Counted from the first letter of the stretch, positions 30,576 to 42,640 are shown. The stretch: DNA of 64,000 nucleotides from Candidula unifasciata (GCA_905116865.2 CAJHNH020000497.1:178501-242500); one strand, 5' to 3'. The notes: a model not told the origin generated them from the sequence alone. Numbers and translations: made by a program.

Positions 30576-30789
30576 TGCTCACTGGCTGTAAACTCCAGCA
30601 GAATGTTCTGGATGTTCATCCACTTCTGGACTTCAGTCTTGTTGCAGAATTTGAGTTTTACCTACACTTCCTTATTTGATTGCAGACTGTTGATTCTTTT
30701 CCTCTCAGGTAGATGAACTTTGACTTTGAAGGAAACCCCCAATTAGTCGACTCTTACAACATCTTTGTTGGAGGAATTGGCTCTGTTAC

Positions 30790-30800
<11 letters not shown>
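30576..30800 (-). mobile_element. Repeat F, antisense copy
   Basis: CTCACTGGCTGTAAACTCCA, TTCATCCACTTCTGGACTTC, TTGCAGACTGTTGATTC and AATTAGTCGACTCTTACAAC, the complement of F. It is bounded by the (TTC)n tract on one side and a C/CA run (30790-30832) on the other. Confidence 0.8.
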
Positions 30801-30820
<20 letters not shown>

Positions 30821-30832
30821 ACACACACACAA

Positions 30833-31790
30833 TTTGGACCCTGAAACCAACAACAAGGATATGTTGCATTGAGTTTGGATACCTTAAACCTTAGCTTTAG
30901 CTCCAAAATCCAACTAATTTTAAAAAATTTTTTTATAAAACAGGACTAGCAATGAGTTGGTCAATGGCCTTCAGTGGCCTATACTTCCATTTGAGATAAT
31001 GGGTAGAAACTGAGAGGAAGAAGTAATGTACTAGGCTTAATTTGTTTTGCCGTTTCAAATTATTTATTGTTATAATGTACTGTCTTTTTATTGCATAAAC
31101 TACAGGTCCATCTTGTTTAATTGCAAAGACTTTATAAAAGCAATGTTGAAGAGGTTACTGTGAAGACAGTGATATTATTTTTTAAACACTTTGTGTGGAA
31201 GTAGGTTTGTGTGTGTGTGTGTATATGTGTGGGCGAGTATGTGGGTGAGCGAGTGTCTGTGTGTGTATGTTTGTGTGTGAATATGTGTGTGCGTGTGTGG
31301 GTGCATATATATGTGTGTGTGTTGTATACTGTAAACAATGTAAAATTGTGAAGACAAATTTGTTTTTTAGTTGATCTATCTTGCGTACACAAAAGAAGAA
31401 CGTTACAGTATTTATTGAACAGTATTCATGTAGAGATCGATGAAATGTTATGGTTCTGAAACATTTTTTTTAAATGTTCACTTTTTAAATTATTATGTTT
31501 TCATATTAACCAGTTATTGATTATACGTACAACCATTTATGTTTAAATTTTTTTTTTTAAATAATTTGCATCCTCAACATTTTCACATCATCATCATCTT
31601 TAACATCAATATAATCCTGTTTCCACTTTTAGTGTCAAATATTATGGGGGGGGGGGGGGGGGGTATATAAACTGGCTGTCCAGTGCCTCATGGGTGGCAC
31701 TGGCTTTTGTCATACCACTTTCAATTCCATCTTCTTCATGGGAGCCCTCTTGCTTATGTATCAGATTTTATTTGGTAAATGCCTCAGTTG
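30833..31790. other. Unassigned, with GT-rich and G-run stretches
   Basis: A GT-rich degenerate stretch at 31205-31325 and a G run at about 31645-31662. No coding similarity. Confidence 0.5.
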
Positions 31791-31794
31791 ATAA

Positions 31795-32070
31795 CTGGTG
31801 TTTCTGCATTCCCCCACTATGCATCTAGTATTTAGTCTATTGTCTCTCAGTGTATCTGGCATGTGTAATTTTTTCCACAGTTTATCTGGTAGTATCACTC
31901 TCACACTATCTTTGTTAGTTAAATTGAAAGCTTTTTCCTCTGGTGTCTCATTTCACAGTTATCGATTTTACATTTATGAAGTTTTTTTTTTTTTTAATGT
32001 TGTCAAGGTTTGGCACTGGTAGCATAGGCATGGTATAAATATGCTACGTTAAAATGCTGCTTTGGTGACA
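31795..32070 (-). mobile_element. Possible RTE-like LINE remnant
   Basis: The plus text GGCACTGGTAGCATAGGCAT and GGTATAAATATGC resembles the reverse complement of the reverse transcriptase at 48614-48655. Weak, no open frame. Confidence 0.35.
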
Positions 32071-32233
32071 TAGTTATGTTTGGTTGTGTTAACCTTTTTT
32101 GCCTAAATATATATAGTGATGTTTGTTGCTGTCAGACTAGTGGGCTTACTTGTTACATTTTGCAAGACACAAAGTATTTGCAACATATCGATTGATTGGG
32201 AGATGATGGCATATAAACAAAAGCGCCCCTGGC

Positions 32234-32349
32234 CAGGGCTATTCAACTGGTGGCCTGCTGGCTAAATATGGCCCGCGGGAGCCTAGCAACTGGTTCACAG
32301 ATTACTGACAGTTGCATTGTAATATGACCTTCCTGTACAAGTAACCCTG
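32234..32349. mobile_element. hAT-like MITE, copy 2
   Basis: 116 bp from CAGGGCTATTCAACTGGTGG to AAGTAACCCTG. The flanks CCCCTGGC (32226-32233) and CCCTAGGC (32350-32357) match at 6 of 8. The interior GGCTAAATATGGCC and AGCCTAGCAACTGG matches the reverse complement of the right half of 29082-29264. Confidence 0.65.
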
Positions 32350-32494
32350 CCCTAGGCCTTCATACTTGGCTGGTTCTCCTGATACTGTGCAGTATCTGTG
32401 TAGAATAAACATCATGTAAAGTAATATATCAACATATTCCTTCCTTTTCTGGGCACAACACCCTTAGGTACCATCATCATCATCATCACTGTTA

Positions 32495-32645
32495 GATGCT
32501 CACTCAAGTCATCCCCATGTGGGATAAATATGGCCTAACAGCTGAAAGGGGTTTCTGGGACCTCTCCACGGGTGATCCTCATCTTTGTGTGTCACCCGGG
32601 TTTATCGCTTGTGTGATGTCCTGGTGGGGTACAACAAGAGAAAGA
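32495..32645 (+). repeat. Repeat H, copy 2
   Basis: GATAAATATGGCCTAA, GGGTTTCTGGGACCTCTCCA, CGGGTGATCCTC, then GTTTATCGCTTGTGTGATGT and CCTGGTGGGGTACAACAAG. Colinear with 59760-59885. Confidence 0.7.
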
Positions 32646-32649
32646 GAGA

Positions 32650-33250
32650 CATCACTATCCTATTGTGCCATTATATGTCAATAGGGCTCGAAAGTATATT
32701 CTCCATTTTATATATTCCCTTCAATACCATAAATGGAATCCAGACAAGCAACTTTGGTCTCTCGCTAATGTTATTTTAGGATTTCTTTTGGACGTGCTCA
32801 TATGCTGAGATTTTGTATTTCCTATTTTAGTGCCCATCTGGCTATTCTCTGCACATTTCTTGGCAGGATGTGCCACCTTCATTGTCTTATAACTGTCATT
32901 ACCAGTGGTTGCTCAGACTTTGCAGTACCAAGCAGGTGTTAATTTAACCACTTGCATTCTATGAAGTTACTGCTTTAAGTAATCGATGTTTGAGTCTGTG
33001 GAGTTTTAAATTTTAGCATTTTAAGACAGGAGGAGTTAAAATAAGACTTGAGGCCTATGAGTGAGTGTAATAACTAGATAGAAAGTTTTGAAAATAAAGA
33101 ATAACAAATGCATGGTGAGTTGTTTCTCATTTAATTAATTATGCTTGTCTCTATAAGTATGTCATTTTTTGCAATGCTCCTGTACCTTTTTTTGGCAAAA
33201 TGTTTGTCATCTCTGTTCCTGAAATTTCAGGAGTATTTCTATTTTTTTTT

Positions 33251-33281
<31 letters not shown>

Positions 33282-33660
33282 TTATCTTGTGGTGAGATAA
33301 AACATGAGACATTTATTGTAAAGCTGGTTGTGCTGTGAATCTAAAATGAAGATACATTTTTATAAATTGGATAAATAAAGGAACGCGTTCTTAAACTCTT
33401 TAGTTCCAAGAAACACATGATATGTGATGAGTATTTACGCCTGACTTTAGTCATCATGCAATTTGTTCTCTAATTTACTTTTTAAAAATTTGGTCAGTAT
33501 ATACTAAACTAAATCTGGCCACTTCAGTGTATATTTATTTTATTTAAAGTCATGTACTCATGATTTTTCATCACGGTTATACCTGCCAACAGACTTTACT
33601 CAGAAACATTTTTGTCCTGAAATAGCCAACATTGCTATCATCAGCTTGGACTTCTCCTTT
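32650..33660. other. Unassigned, with poly(G) run
   Basis: G27 at 33251-33277. A stretch AACTCTTTAGTTCCAAGAAA near 33396 resembles one end of the TTAA MITEs and may be a relic. Nothing else. Confidence 0.45.
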
Positions 33661-33669
33661 TCCTCTTAG

Positions 33670-33775
33670 CATTCACTGTACATTCATTTTATGTATCAGG
33701 TTTATCTGTATGCAGACTGTTTGGTTCCTTACCTATTTCACAGGTGTACTGTGACTTTCATGTGAATTTTAAAAC
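33670..33775 (-). mobile_element. Repeat F fragment, antisense
   Basis: TATCTGTATGCAGACTGTTT and GGTTCCTTACCTATTTC match the centre of F. Short and decayed. Confidence 0.55.
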
Positions 33776-33900
33776 CAGTATAAATCCAAAAAACAAAAAC
33801 AAAAAAAATCATGAATATTATATATTTGTTGCAAACTGGTTGAGTTATCATAACTGTCCACAACTCTCTGTCTCTCTTATAATCTCTTAAAATGCTGTGA

Positions 33901-34282
33901 GGAGGCTGCGTGGTCTCAAGGTATAGTGTCCGCCTCGAGTGCTAGAGGTCCAAGGTTCATGCCCCAGTGATGGCTGGGATTCTAGTAATTTTCCCTGGTC
34001 TCTGGGTAGTGAGATCGGATGCCCGATTCAATGATCAGTTGCACAAGTAAAATATCCCTTGGCGGTTGAAAATCAAAAAGAGTAGCCTAGGGATGCTGTC
34101 TGGGCAAAATTTTGAGGTAAAAATCGACCCAAAATATTTCAGGATCCTCGCCGGTGCATCAGAGTTTGTGCACTTCGCTGAGCTACTTCGGACTCAGACT
34201 TAAGTTAGAAGTAGAACAGAGCACTTATGGGTTACTACCCCTGTGCCATGATGTTTGGTCCGTTGTTCAAATCAAATCAATC
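33901..34282 (+). mobile_element. SINE B, full-length with target duplication
   Basis: The tRNA-like head has GCGTGGTCTCAAGG (A box) and CCAAGGTTCATGCCCC (B box). The body contains GGGCAAAATTTTGAGG, GGATCCTCGCCGG and AGAGCACTTATGGGTTACTA, and the tail is (ATCAA)n-like. Flanks AAAATGCTGTGA (33889-33900) and AAAATGCTCTGA (34283-34294) differ at one of 12 bases. Antisense copies lie at 59905-60190 and 63660-64000. Confidence 0.88.
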
Positions 34283-35018
34283 AAAATGCTCTGATATCTG
34301 TGCCTGTTAAGACGCTCAGTATCTTTCCTGTTTGCAGCTCTGTCTTTCTTCACACTAAGTTTACCTAACTGGGATGTTTTTGTGTTCTCATGATGTTAAT
34401 TAATTTTTTTAAGGAGAAGATAAAAGAAGGTCAAAAGTATTCCTTATGTTAGTAATTACCTTCCTCTTTGTAAATGTGTCCATTTTGTTTTCTACTGACT
34501 TTGAAAATAAATAATGTTGTATTTAAAATGCATAGTTTATTTTTATGTGACTTTCAGATTTCCAGTGTTCTGTTTTTTTTTTTTTACATGGTCATTTACA
34601 GCAATTTTTTAAAACACATCAGAGTAGAAATGTAGATAAATACTGGAATCTGATGGGTCATGTTCTTACAATACATTATACAATAAAGTTTATCATATGA
34701 TTACCCAAAGAACAAAAACAGATGGCTAACAAAAGACATTTTCATTGAGATCTGTAGAGGTTAAGATGAAAATAAAATAGATGCTTATCACAGGGTTTTA
34801 TTTATACACTGTGAATTGGTGGTGTAGCATATAATAAGGGCTGCAATCGATCAAGAAGCAGACAGTGAAGATACAAACAATCTGACTACATACAACTCAA
34901 TGATAGAATCTTTTATTGTCCCAGCCGTCAATGTGGAATATATTCAGAAGTATTGACTGGCATATATAGATGTTTAAAAAAAAATTATAGGGAGGGGTGG
35001 TGGTTAGAAATTAGAGGT
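34283..35018. other. AT-rich, nothing recognised
   Basis: T-run at 34574-34586; otherwise featureless. Confidence 0.5.
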
Positions 35019-35032
35019 TATGCTAGATATAA

Positions 35033-35299
35033 AAAGTAAAGTAAAGGACCCTTTCCCACGCCTTTAGGCGTGTAGTGCATATAGGGCTAGACCTACACCA
35101 CTCGGCACAAGATGGGTGATGTGGTCAGCATCACGCCGGACGCCTTTACTTTCCCGGGACTGCACCCGGTACCCACTCTAGGCTGGGTCGACCTGGGAGC
35201 CAAGGTCATTTTTAAAAAAAGTCCGGCTCCGCTAAGGGAGCGAACCCACGACCTTCCGATCCGCAACGAGCATCTAGCCACTCGGCCACGATGATTCCC
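35033..35299 (-). mobile_element. SINE A, full-length with perfect 14-bp target duplication
   Basis: The minus-strand head GGGAATCATCGTGGCCGAGT then GGCTAGATGCTCG contains the A box TGGCCGAGTGG and the B box GGGTTCGCTCCC. The T-run, body (GGTCGACCCAGCCTAGAGTG, CGGCGTGATGCTGACC) and (TTTAC)n tail follow. TATGCTAGATATAA occurs exactly at 35019-35032 and 35300-35313. This is the best-preserved SINE in the window. Confidence 0.93.
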
Positions 35300-35389
35300 T
35301 ATGCTAGATATAATATGCAAAAAATGCAGTGACAATGAAACATTTTAAATTTGCTCTTAATTAAAATTACCATACATGATTAGGTATGT

Positions 35390-35615
35390 TTTCTTCAGTC
35401 AGAGTGCATCTGCCTGAGAGGTGAGGAGCCAGCATACAAATAAGCCAGATCTGTAAAACGGATGTACATGCAAACTCCAGGTTCTGGAATAGGACTAAAA
35501 GTCCAGAAAGGAAGAACAGCCTGAACTTTCTGCTTGAGTTTGCAGCCTGTGTATGCACAGAAGAAGAAGAAGACGAAGCAGCAGGTAGAGGAGGAGGAGA
35601 ATAATAATAATTCAT
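35390..35615 (+). mobile_element. Repeat F, sense copy with (GAA) tail
   Basis: TCAGAGTGCATCTGCCTGAG, AGCATACAAATAAGCCAGAT, TCTGGAATAGGACTAAAAGT and CCAGAAAGGAAGAACAGCC, ending CAGAAGAAGAAGAAGACGAA at 35560-35579. It defines the sense orientation and 3' tail of the family. Confidence 0.8.
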
Positions 35616-35639
35616 GTCTTGATAGATTTTTCAATTCAA

Positions 35640-35800
35640 AGCTGGCTCCCAAGTCAACCTAACCTAAAAATTGATGCCATGAAATGTTTTGGAAGGTAAA
35701 GGCAGCTGACATGATACTGACCACATCATCCATCAAATGCAAATTATTCTGTAAAAACATGGGGTTGGCACCATATGCCTCAAGGCGCAGAATCATATCT
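35640..35800 (+). mobile_element. SINE A-like body, diverged
   Basis: CTCCCAAGTCAACCTAACCT, then GTAAAGGCAGCTGACATGAT and ACTGACCACATCATCCATCA. Head missing. Confidence 0.6.
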
Positions 35801-36060
35801 TTTAGTTCACAGTCTGCTGTAATGCTATTCTCCCCATGTTGGTTGTGGGACCCAGTTCTTTTTGGAAGAAGAATAGACCACTGCTCCTTAACAAGCATGT
35901 TGTGAAAAGCAACTCATTAGGGTTGTGGTTGCCAAAATGGAATGTGTTAGTCCACAAGGCGCAAATATCACATTGTAGCCTAGCTGTGAACCACACACAT
36001 ACAAACACAAACATTTAAACCACCCTTTTAAGGGCAAACACAGAAGAAGAAGAAGAAAAC
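35801..36060 (+). repeat. Unclassified repeat ending in (GAA)n
   Basis: Ends AAACACAGAAGAAGAAGAAG at 36031-36050. The end resembles 37715-37755 (AAACACAGATGAAGAAGAAG). Internal sequence unassigned. Confidence 0.4.
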
Positions 36061-37290
36061 TGTTTTCAAATATTAACATTTGATTCATTTTCACAGCCTG
36101 GAAATAGCAAATAGTATGTTTACTGTATACTTATTAAAGTGAATAATTAGTTATTCAGTAACATCTTGAGAGAATAAACTAGCTTAATCACTTGTTTTTC
36201 CTCCAGCTGCATGCTAAATAGATGGTGAGAATCATTTCTGTGTTGTCTTTATGTTTCTGTGACATCGCAGCCCCTATGGCAGTTTTGATTTCTCTTTTCA
36301 GTTACATTTCCCTCGTGCTTACATGTTTCAGTTGGTCACTTTTTCATTTTATTTTATCATGCATGTGGAGCTTTTTAGGTGTGGATTTCTTTAAAATAAA
36401 TTGTCATTTTAAAAATGGACACCTATAAGGATGCAAACAAAATAAAGGATAGGCATAAAAAAATTTTCTTCTATTCACATGGTTCAATTAAAAACATGCA
36501 TAGACACTGGTCTGGGTAAATGTAAACTGACATTTCCATTCTTTAGCACTAAGATTAGCAAAAAAGCTGCTGTCTTTTTGTGTAATAGTATGTTTAATTG
36601 CAAAATTGCTATTATTGTTTCATTAATTTATAGAGGGCATTGACCATATTGAATCCAGCACTATCAGTCATTATAAAATAACAGGTTTTTTAAATGAAGT
36701 TTCAATTCTATAATTTTCGTTAAGTACATTTAACATTTCATACATTTTATTTCAAGACCACAACATAAGATGTCCATTATTTCATAAAATACAGTTTATG
36801 TTGATCCTTTTCAGTTTTTTCATTATTATTTTTTTTTTATGGCACATTTTGAATATGATGTCATTATTTTACCAGTCCTTTTTTCCCCCTAATTTCTTTA
36901 TTCGTTGAAATATAAGCTATTTCTGTTGACTTAAATTTTACATTTTGGCAGAATCAATTTTGTTTTCCATTAAACATTAGCAGTGTGTTAATGGAAAGAG
37001 CATCTTCATAGATTGGCTGATTTGACTTGATGCCCTACAATATGGTCTGTATCTTTTGACTAACAAATCTACATGATTCAGATTGCCACTGAAAGTGAGG
37101 GTGTGACTTCAGATAAGTGTGTTGTGATGGAATATTCTTAACAAATAAAGACAAATTTATTAGTTGGTGCTTTGCTTTTTACTTGTTAATCTACACGATA
37201 ATGGTGCCCTAACCGTGTAGTTAGGATTCTGGCCATACTCACTGTGGTTTGTGTTACTGGTTACAGTTCTTGTTTCTGTGTATGTAAGTT
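36061..37290. other. AT-rich, nothing recognised
   Basis: No coding or repeat signal that I can support. Confidence 0.5.
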
Positions 37291-37540
37291 AAGGACCCTC
37301 TTTATATCTGGTGGTGTGTCAGGCATTTAATACAAAGTTATATTTATTTTAGACCAATCAGCACTTGATGGGTGAGGCCATCTTAACCTCCAAAGACATT
37401 ACCCAGTTTCCCATTTTAGGCTAGTTAAACTTGAGAGCTGAGGTCAGTGTGGAAAAATCCAACTCAGTGCAGATTTGAACTCTAGACCTTCAGTATAACA
37501 GGCATCAAGTCATTATGTTACCACGCCTTCCAGCATTTTT
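37290..37540 (-). mobile_element. SINE A-like, diverged full-length
   Basis: The complement shows the tail (AAGGACCCTC), the body (GACCAATCAGCACTTGATGG, CCCATTTTAGGCTAG) and a head with B-box complement GATTTGAACTCTAGACCTTC. Confidence 0.65.
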
Positions 37541-37559
37541 GTACTAGACCTGTCAGTGC

Positions 37560-37760
37560 ACAGTGAGGTATGTTGCATAAAAGATGGCAGAGCAGACACA
37601 TAGACTCCTGAATATATGCTGTAGGATTGCTCTTCTACTCCCAGAAGAAGTATGGGATCTGGTCCAAGGGAGTTATAACACTGAGGGACTGGCCGTGACC
37701 TGAGACATGTGTTTGTAATGCAGACAGAAACACAGATGAAGAAGAAGAATCCACCCCTAT
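37560..37760 (+). repeat. Unclassified repeat ending in (GAA)n
   Basis: Ends with GCAGACAGAAACACAGATGA then AGAAGAAGAATCC. It shares its end with 36031-36050. Confidence 0.4.
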
Positions 37761-37769
37761 ATTTTTTAC

Positions 37770-38720
37770 AGACCAGTGATTTCACAATGAGGGATTAAGT
37801 AAGTATGATGCCAGCTTCTCTTCAGAGCCAGCATATTTTCTTGAATTTATTTTTTGGTCAGATTGTCCTTGATTGTGTAGCTTACCAAGCTAATTAAATA
37901 CTGCAGATTAACGACATATTCATAAGACCTGAGTCATTATTTTATATATAAAACCCTGAATAATAAATAATGATGGTTCTGACAGATACCTTTTTTGTTT
38001 ATTGTTTTTCTATGTGGATTTTATCTCGCTGAGCCCAGCACTAGCTTGTGTGGTACTTCCATATGCCACTTTTTCATGTGTGCTTTGTTATCTTTTTTTA
38101 GTTGTCCAATTATTTAAATTCATGTTGTTTGACACATATTCATTTTCTAGCCATTTTCTGTGTTCCTTTCAGGCTGTTTCATAAATATTCATGGTCTTTT
38201 CCCATTTCTCACTGCATTTTTATTTTTACAAAGTTGGTTGTCACCCCTTTCTTATATATATATGTGTGTGTACGTGTGCACATGCGTGCACGCACGTGTG
38301 TGTGAAACAAGTGAATCCTTCACTTCTATATTGTTCCTTTTGTTTTTACAATATATTCTTTCCAAAATACCGCCTTCCACCTTTTATAATGCTCCAAAGT
38401 ACTTCTGGTCGAATTCTACGCTAAGAAATAAAACATAACACTGGCCACAATGTTTGTTTATGTTTTTACTACTGTGCTGAAACTCAAGTACTGAAATTAC
38501 ATTCTGATAATCATTCTTTGCTTAGCTGCTTGGTGTGCACACATCTGTTGTGATGTCGATGATTTTATTGCCTTTGATATTCTTGGCATGGGGTGGCAGT
38601 TATTTGATACTAGAAAGCATTGCATCTCAAGGACACAAATAACAAAAAGACAACCAGAAGAATTGTGCTGAAAGAATACACAGAAGAAATGAAAAAAGTT
38701 AAAGCATAATAGTTTAGGCT
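37770..38720. other. Unassigned AT-rich sequence
   Basis: Several short open frames around 38000-38440 overlap in two frames and have no recognisable domain. A short GTGTGTACGTGTGCACATGC run is at 38266-38290. Confidence 0.45.
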
Positions 38721-38721
38721 G

Positions 38722-38868
38722 TTCAACTCTTTGAGTCCCAAGGAACGCATCATGCGTTCATAGGTTACTGCCTAGAAGCCCAATGAACATATGATGCACT
38801 GATTTTACGTCTCTTTTGACTACCCCTTGGGCCTGTGATGCTAAACCCTCTGGGACTCAAAGAGTTAA
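38722..38868. mobile_element. TTAA-flanked MITE, copy 3 (piggyBac-like)
   Basis: Same orientation as 13052-13196. Starts TTCAACTCTTTGAGTCCCAA and ends CTGGGACTCAAAGAGTTAA. The first TTAA is altered to TTCAA, the last intact. The palindromic centre GAACGCATCATGCGTTCATA is kept. Confidence 0.8.
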
Positions 38869-39535
38869 ATGTTTACAAAGTTTTCAAAATAGTATGCATT
38901 CTATCATATCAATAAATTTCAAATACATATTGACTCAATAATTTGTGTATGCATTTCATTATAAACCACACCATACAACGATAATTGAATTGTCTATGTA
39001 TGGGCTTTGTATGCTACACTTTTCTAGAAGTAGATCATGTAAATTGATATAATTGGTCACTTATGTTGTTTCACTATCCCTGCCACACAAGCAAAATTAA
39101 TTGCACAAGCAAAAAATATGCATGCAATCTCTTATCCAGTGTTTCTGTTTAATTTTTGCTAAGCTTTATACTACAAATCAGAAAAATTATGGGCAGTTTT
39201 CTGCTTTAAAACAACAACAAAATATTCTTGCTCAGTGACACTGCAGAACTTCTTCTATCATCTCACCTTTCCCAGTTATTTTAAAATTATTTTGACTCAG
39301 TTTTAGTTACAAGGTAGTTCAAAACTGTATAGAAAATCATATGTTTCAGTACTTGCAGTTTCATCAACAGTTTATATCAAACTGCAATGCAGATTGTCAA
39401 GTATCATGAAAATAAATTATAAATTTACCAATTTCCATAAAACATAGGACTGCAGTATGTTTCTATATTGATTTCTAGTCTTCTAGCATTATTGTGCTTG
39501 GTGTATCATGGTGAATCTTTGTCCCTAATGAATGT
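38869..39535. other. AT-rich, nothing recognised
   Basis: Featureless apart from A/T runs. Confidence 0.5.
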
Positions 39536-39539
39536 GTAT

Positions 39540-39990
39540 TCAAAAGAGCAGGAATGCCAAAAATGTACTTTCTATTGGAGCAAAGATGTCTGCATTGGTT
39601 GGGATATTTCTCTGGCATGGAAGACGGTCACTTCCTAAAGGATATCCTTTATTTAGAAGAAGAAAAAAAGTTGGTGAACTGTTAACAACAATAAGACCTA
39701 CAGGAAGGCTAAAGCTTCAATATAAGAACATAGGCAAACATGAGCTGAAAGATATCAACATTGACACAGACATTTGTGATCAGCTGCAGATTGACTCTTT
39801 TGGTTGCAGACGGTAAAAGACAGACAGAAGGTAAGCATAACGTTTGTTTCTAGCATGCTCATATGCCCCCAAGGAGTTAATGCAAGAGCTGGTTGCCCAC
39901 TCTTTACAATCATCATGGACAATTATTGTGATTCACTTGCAGTCTTGCAGCTGATCAAGTCACTAGTCCCTGACCAGTTTCATCATAACA
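39540..39990 (+). mobile_element. LINE O C-terminal remnant
   Basis: The plus strand reads LPKGYPLFRRRKKVGELLTT, RPTGRLKLQYKNIGKHELKD and INIDTDICDQL, the 'GEL..G.RP.GR..L.+KD.CK.DL' pattern of LINE O (25195-25680). The 94-codon open frame is a survivor of this element and not a host gene. Confidence 0.65.
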
Positions 39991-41630
39991 AAGTCAGTGG
40001 TCAGTTCTCCAAAGGTTAGCCATACCAGCGCTTATTTCTTAGGATGGTCTATAGGAAGTAAAAAAACAGCCAGGTCAATATGGCTTCTGATACTGAAATT
40101 TCAACAACCTGTGATCCCAAAATGAGGTAAGAAAAAAAAATGCTATTTTTTTTAAGGAAATTTATTTTGTTTAAGTCCAAGACAGGTGAGTTATAAAACA
40201 AATCCGATCAGTGTATTATAATCCATATATCATCAACTTTACAATAAAAATGCAAAAAAATACTTATATTTGGGACAGGCATTTTTTAAGGACATAATAT
40301 ATGGCATTAATTTTGCAGTCTGATTTTCTTTTTTTTTAAATTCTAAATTGTGTGTGTGGAGCCACACTAAGGTAGTGGCTAGATGCTTTCCTGCTGGCTT
40401 GAAAGTCTGTATTGACAATTGTTTAACTTATTAATTTTCTGGATAGGTGAATTTTAAAAGATAAGAACCCATTGCAAACATTCTTTTTCTTACAGTGGCT
40501 CTCCATCTGCTCAAGCCAAGTGTTCTTTTATTTGTTTATAACTGGGTGGTTTTTTAGATAAATATATTTATTAAACGGGATTGCCGACCTCAACACTTTG
40601 TTGCCTTCAAAATGCTCGGCAGGTTGCGGTGATATTAATCTTTGTTTCCATTGGCATAAAATTTGCGATAACAAAATTATAATAATGTTGGGGAAAAAAT
40701 GCAATTTTTTTTTCAAGAATATCTGTACTTAGCTGGAAAGCTAAAACAAAATCGTACATGTTGCAGTTTATTTCTTCTGTGTTGGGTGGGAAATAGAGAG
40801 ATTAACAAATTTCAATTTAATCAGTGCTCTTTGTTTTAAATATTCTCTGCAGATGAGATAACAGTACAGGTAATACTCTACCTGTCTGTCAAGTTTACAC
40901 CCAGTTCTCTATATGCATAGACAAATGAGTATAGGCACTTCAAGACTTGGGAACATTGATAAAGGAAGTCATGGAAACTTATCTGCAGCAGCTGATTCTT
41001 AGTCTATTTCTAGTCTGTGAAACATTGTTCACATTATTTTCTTGATTTGCATTGTGTTCAGATAGATTTAAGTATTATCTTTAGACAAGTATACATTGTT
41101 CATGAAGATAATAAAGAAAACACTAAAAAAAGATTGTGTTCTAATAGAAAACACCATGGAAATTTAAGCTAGTTATATTATTACAAATATTTTTCCAGCA
41201 GAGAATGAATTGCTTTACAAATAAGTGGCTTCATGCGTTGTATAAAAGAATATTGTAAAATACAAAAGGACTGCTTTGCATTGATTTCGTCAATGATGTG
41301 AGGGCCAACTATTCAAATAACAACAGTAAACTTCTGAATATAGAATTGCCTTATAAAATCACAAACAGTCACAAAATGCTTATGTTGATTCGTGACATAC
41401 TGGGATACAAACAGATGTATCTTAAGTGGATTCAAGGGTTGCGAAGCACTCAAGAAACAGGGCCTAGTGACATTAGCTATATCTGGGTTGCTAGCCCTTA
41501 ATCACCTTTTCTATAGAGGACAATATATGACTTTGCACCTACCTTGTTAGGTGAGTTAGAAACATCCCTGAAGCAAGCATAATCCTCCGCTCAGCAAGAT
41601 AGGACCTATGATGTTATTGATCACTGATAT
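39991..41630. other. Unassigned AT-rich sequence
   Basis: The 67-codon frame at 41298-41501 (LMLIRDILGYKQMYLKWIQG) may be a LINE relic, but I cannot place it. No host exon seen. Confidence 0.4.
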
Positions 41631-41634
41631 TTAT

Positions 41635-41765
41635 TAGCTGAGTTGAGCTGAGTCAAAAACTGACATGATAGCGCTCAGGTTATTCCCATAAGTGTTCCAT
41701 CCCCATCCTCAGCAGCCAGCACAGCGTTCAAATGTTGAATGCCTGTTGCATTCTAATATCTTGCC
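41635..41765 (-). mobile_element. RNase H-type LINE 3' end
   Basis: GAGCTGAGTCAAAAACTGAC and CCATCCCCATCCTCAGCAGC are colinear with the 3' end (minus) of the copy at 56290-56700. Confidence 0.6.
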
Positions 41766-42640
41766 TTTCCCCAGACAATTATTAAAAAACAAAGAATGTT
41801 ATTGTTTATCTTGCATATACATTTTGGATTCAGAATAGTAAAAGTACACTGTATACTATCTATTACAAGCTAACTAATATGGTGTTGACAAGAGATAGCA
41901 TGAGTCGGCAGTCGTAAGCTGAAAGAAATAAGATATCGACAGGTGTCATTTTGGTGAGGAAAAACAATGTGCCAGTTAGAAAATAAGTTTTTAAGTTGTG
42001 ATAATAATTGTTATTGTTGCAAATTAATTTACTCAAACTTTAAACAAACATGTCTTCATTATTTAGCAGGCCCTTTGTTTCTTTTATTAAAGTCTCTAAA
42101 AACTCACTATATCCCTACTACTTCATCCACCTTGTGTATCTTCATGTCCAGTGAGACCACAGTGATATTCTCAAACTCTATAGTACTTTTGAGGACAACT
42201 AATAGCTACTCCTAATAATTTATATAGAATCCACTATAAGTATGATAATAAATTTGCATCTCAACATAATAAAAATGCCAGTATTTACGTGCTTCAAATA
42301 CTTGTTTTCTTTAGAATTGAATGAAATCTGAATATAGATAATCAGGTAGCAGCATTTACGATACATTATGAAATATTTAAACTTACATACCCCAGGTAAC
42401 AATCTTGTGAGTTAGGGTGACCAGCTTCCAAGCTGATTTTGTCCTCCTCAACTCAAGCCAAGTTAAAATATTTACTATTGTAACTCATTCAAAGTTACAA
42501 AAATAAAAAACACACACACAAAAGTAACCTCATTTCACACCCAGAAGAATATAACCCCTGAAACCCTTTGAAGAAAATAGGCTATGATTTAGAAATTCCC
42601 TTGATAAATTATGAATGGGGGGTGGGGGAGAAATAATTGA
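41766..42640. other. AT-rich, nothing recognised
   Basis: No supported feature. Confidence 0.5.

Noticed and set aside
30176..30716. Poly-Phe/Leu and poly-Lys/Arg frames
   Set aside because: Translations of the (TTC)n tract; not coding.
35033..35299. tRNA gene from A and B boxes
   Set aside because: The boxes belong to a SINE head followed by the SINE body, tail and target duplication; no foldable acceptor stem with a mature 3' end. Same for the heads at 33901, 45769, 54968, 59296 and 62336.
39532..40019. Two adjacent open frames as a possible host gene
   Set aside because: The first matches the C-terminal pattern of LINE O; the second has no domain and no splice support.
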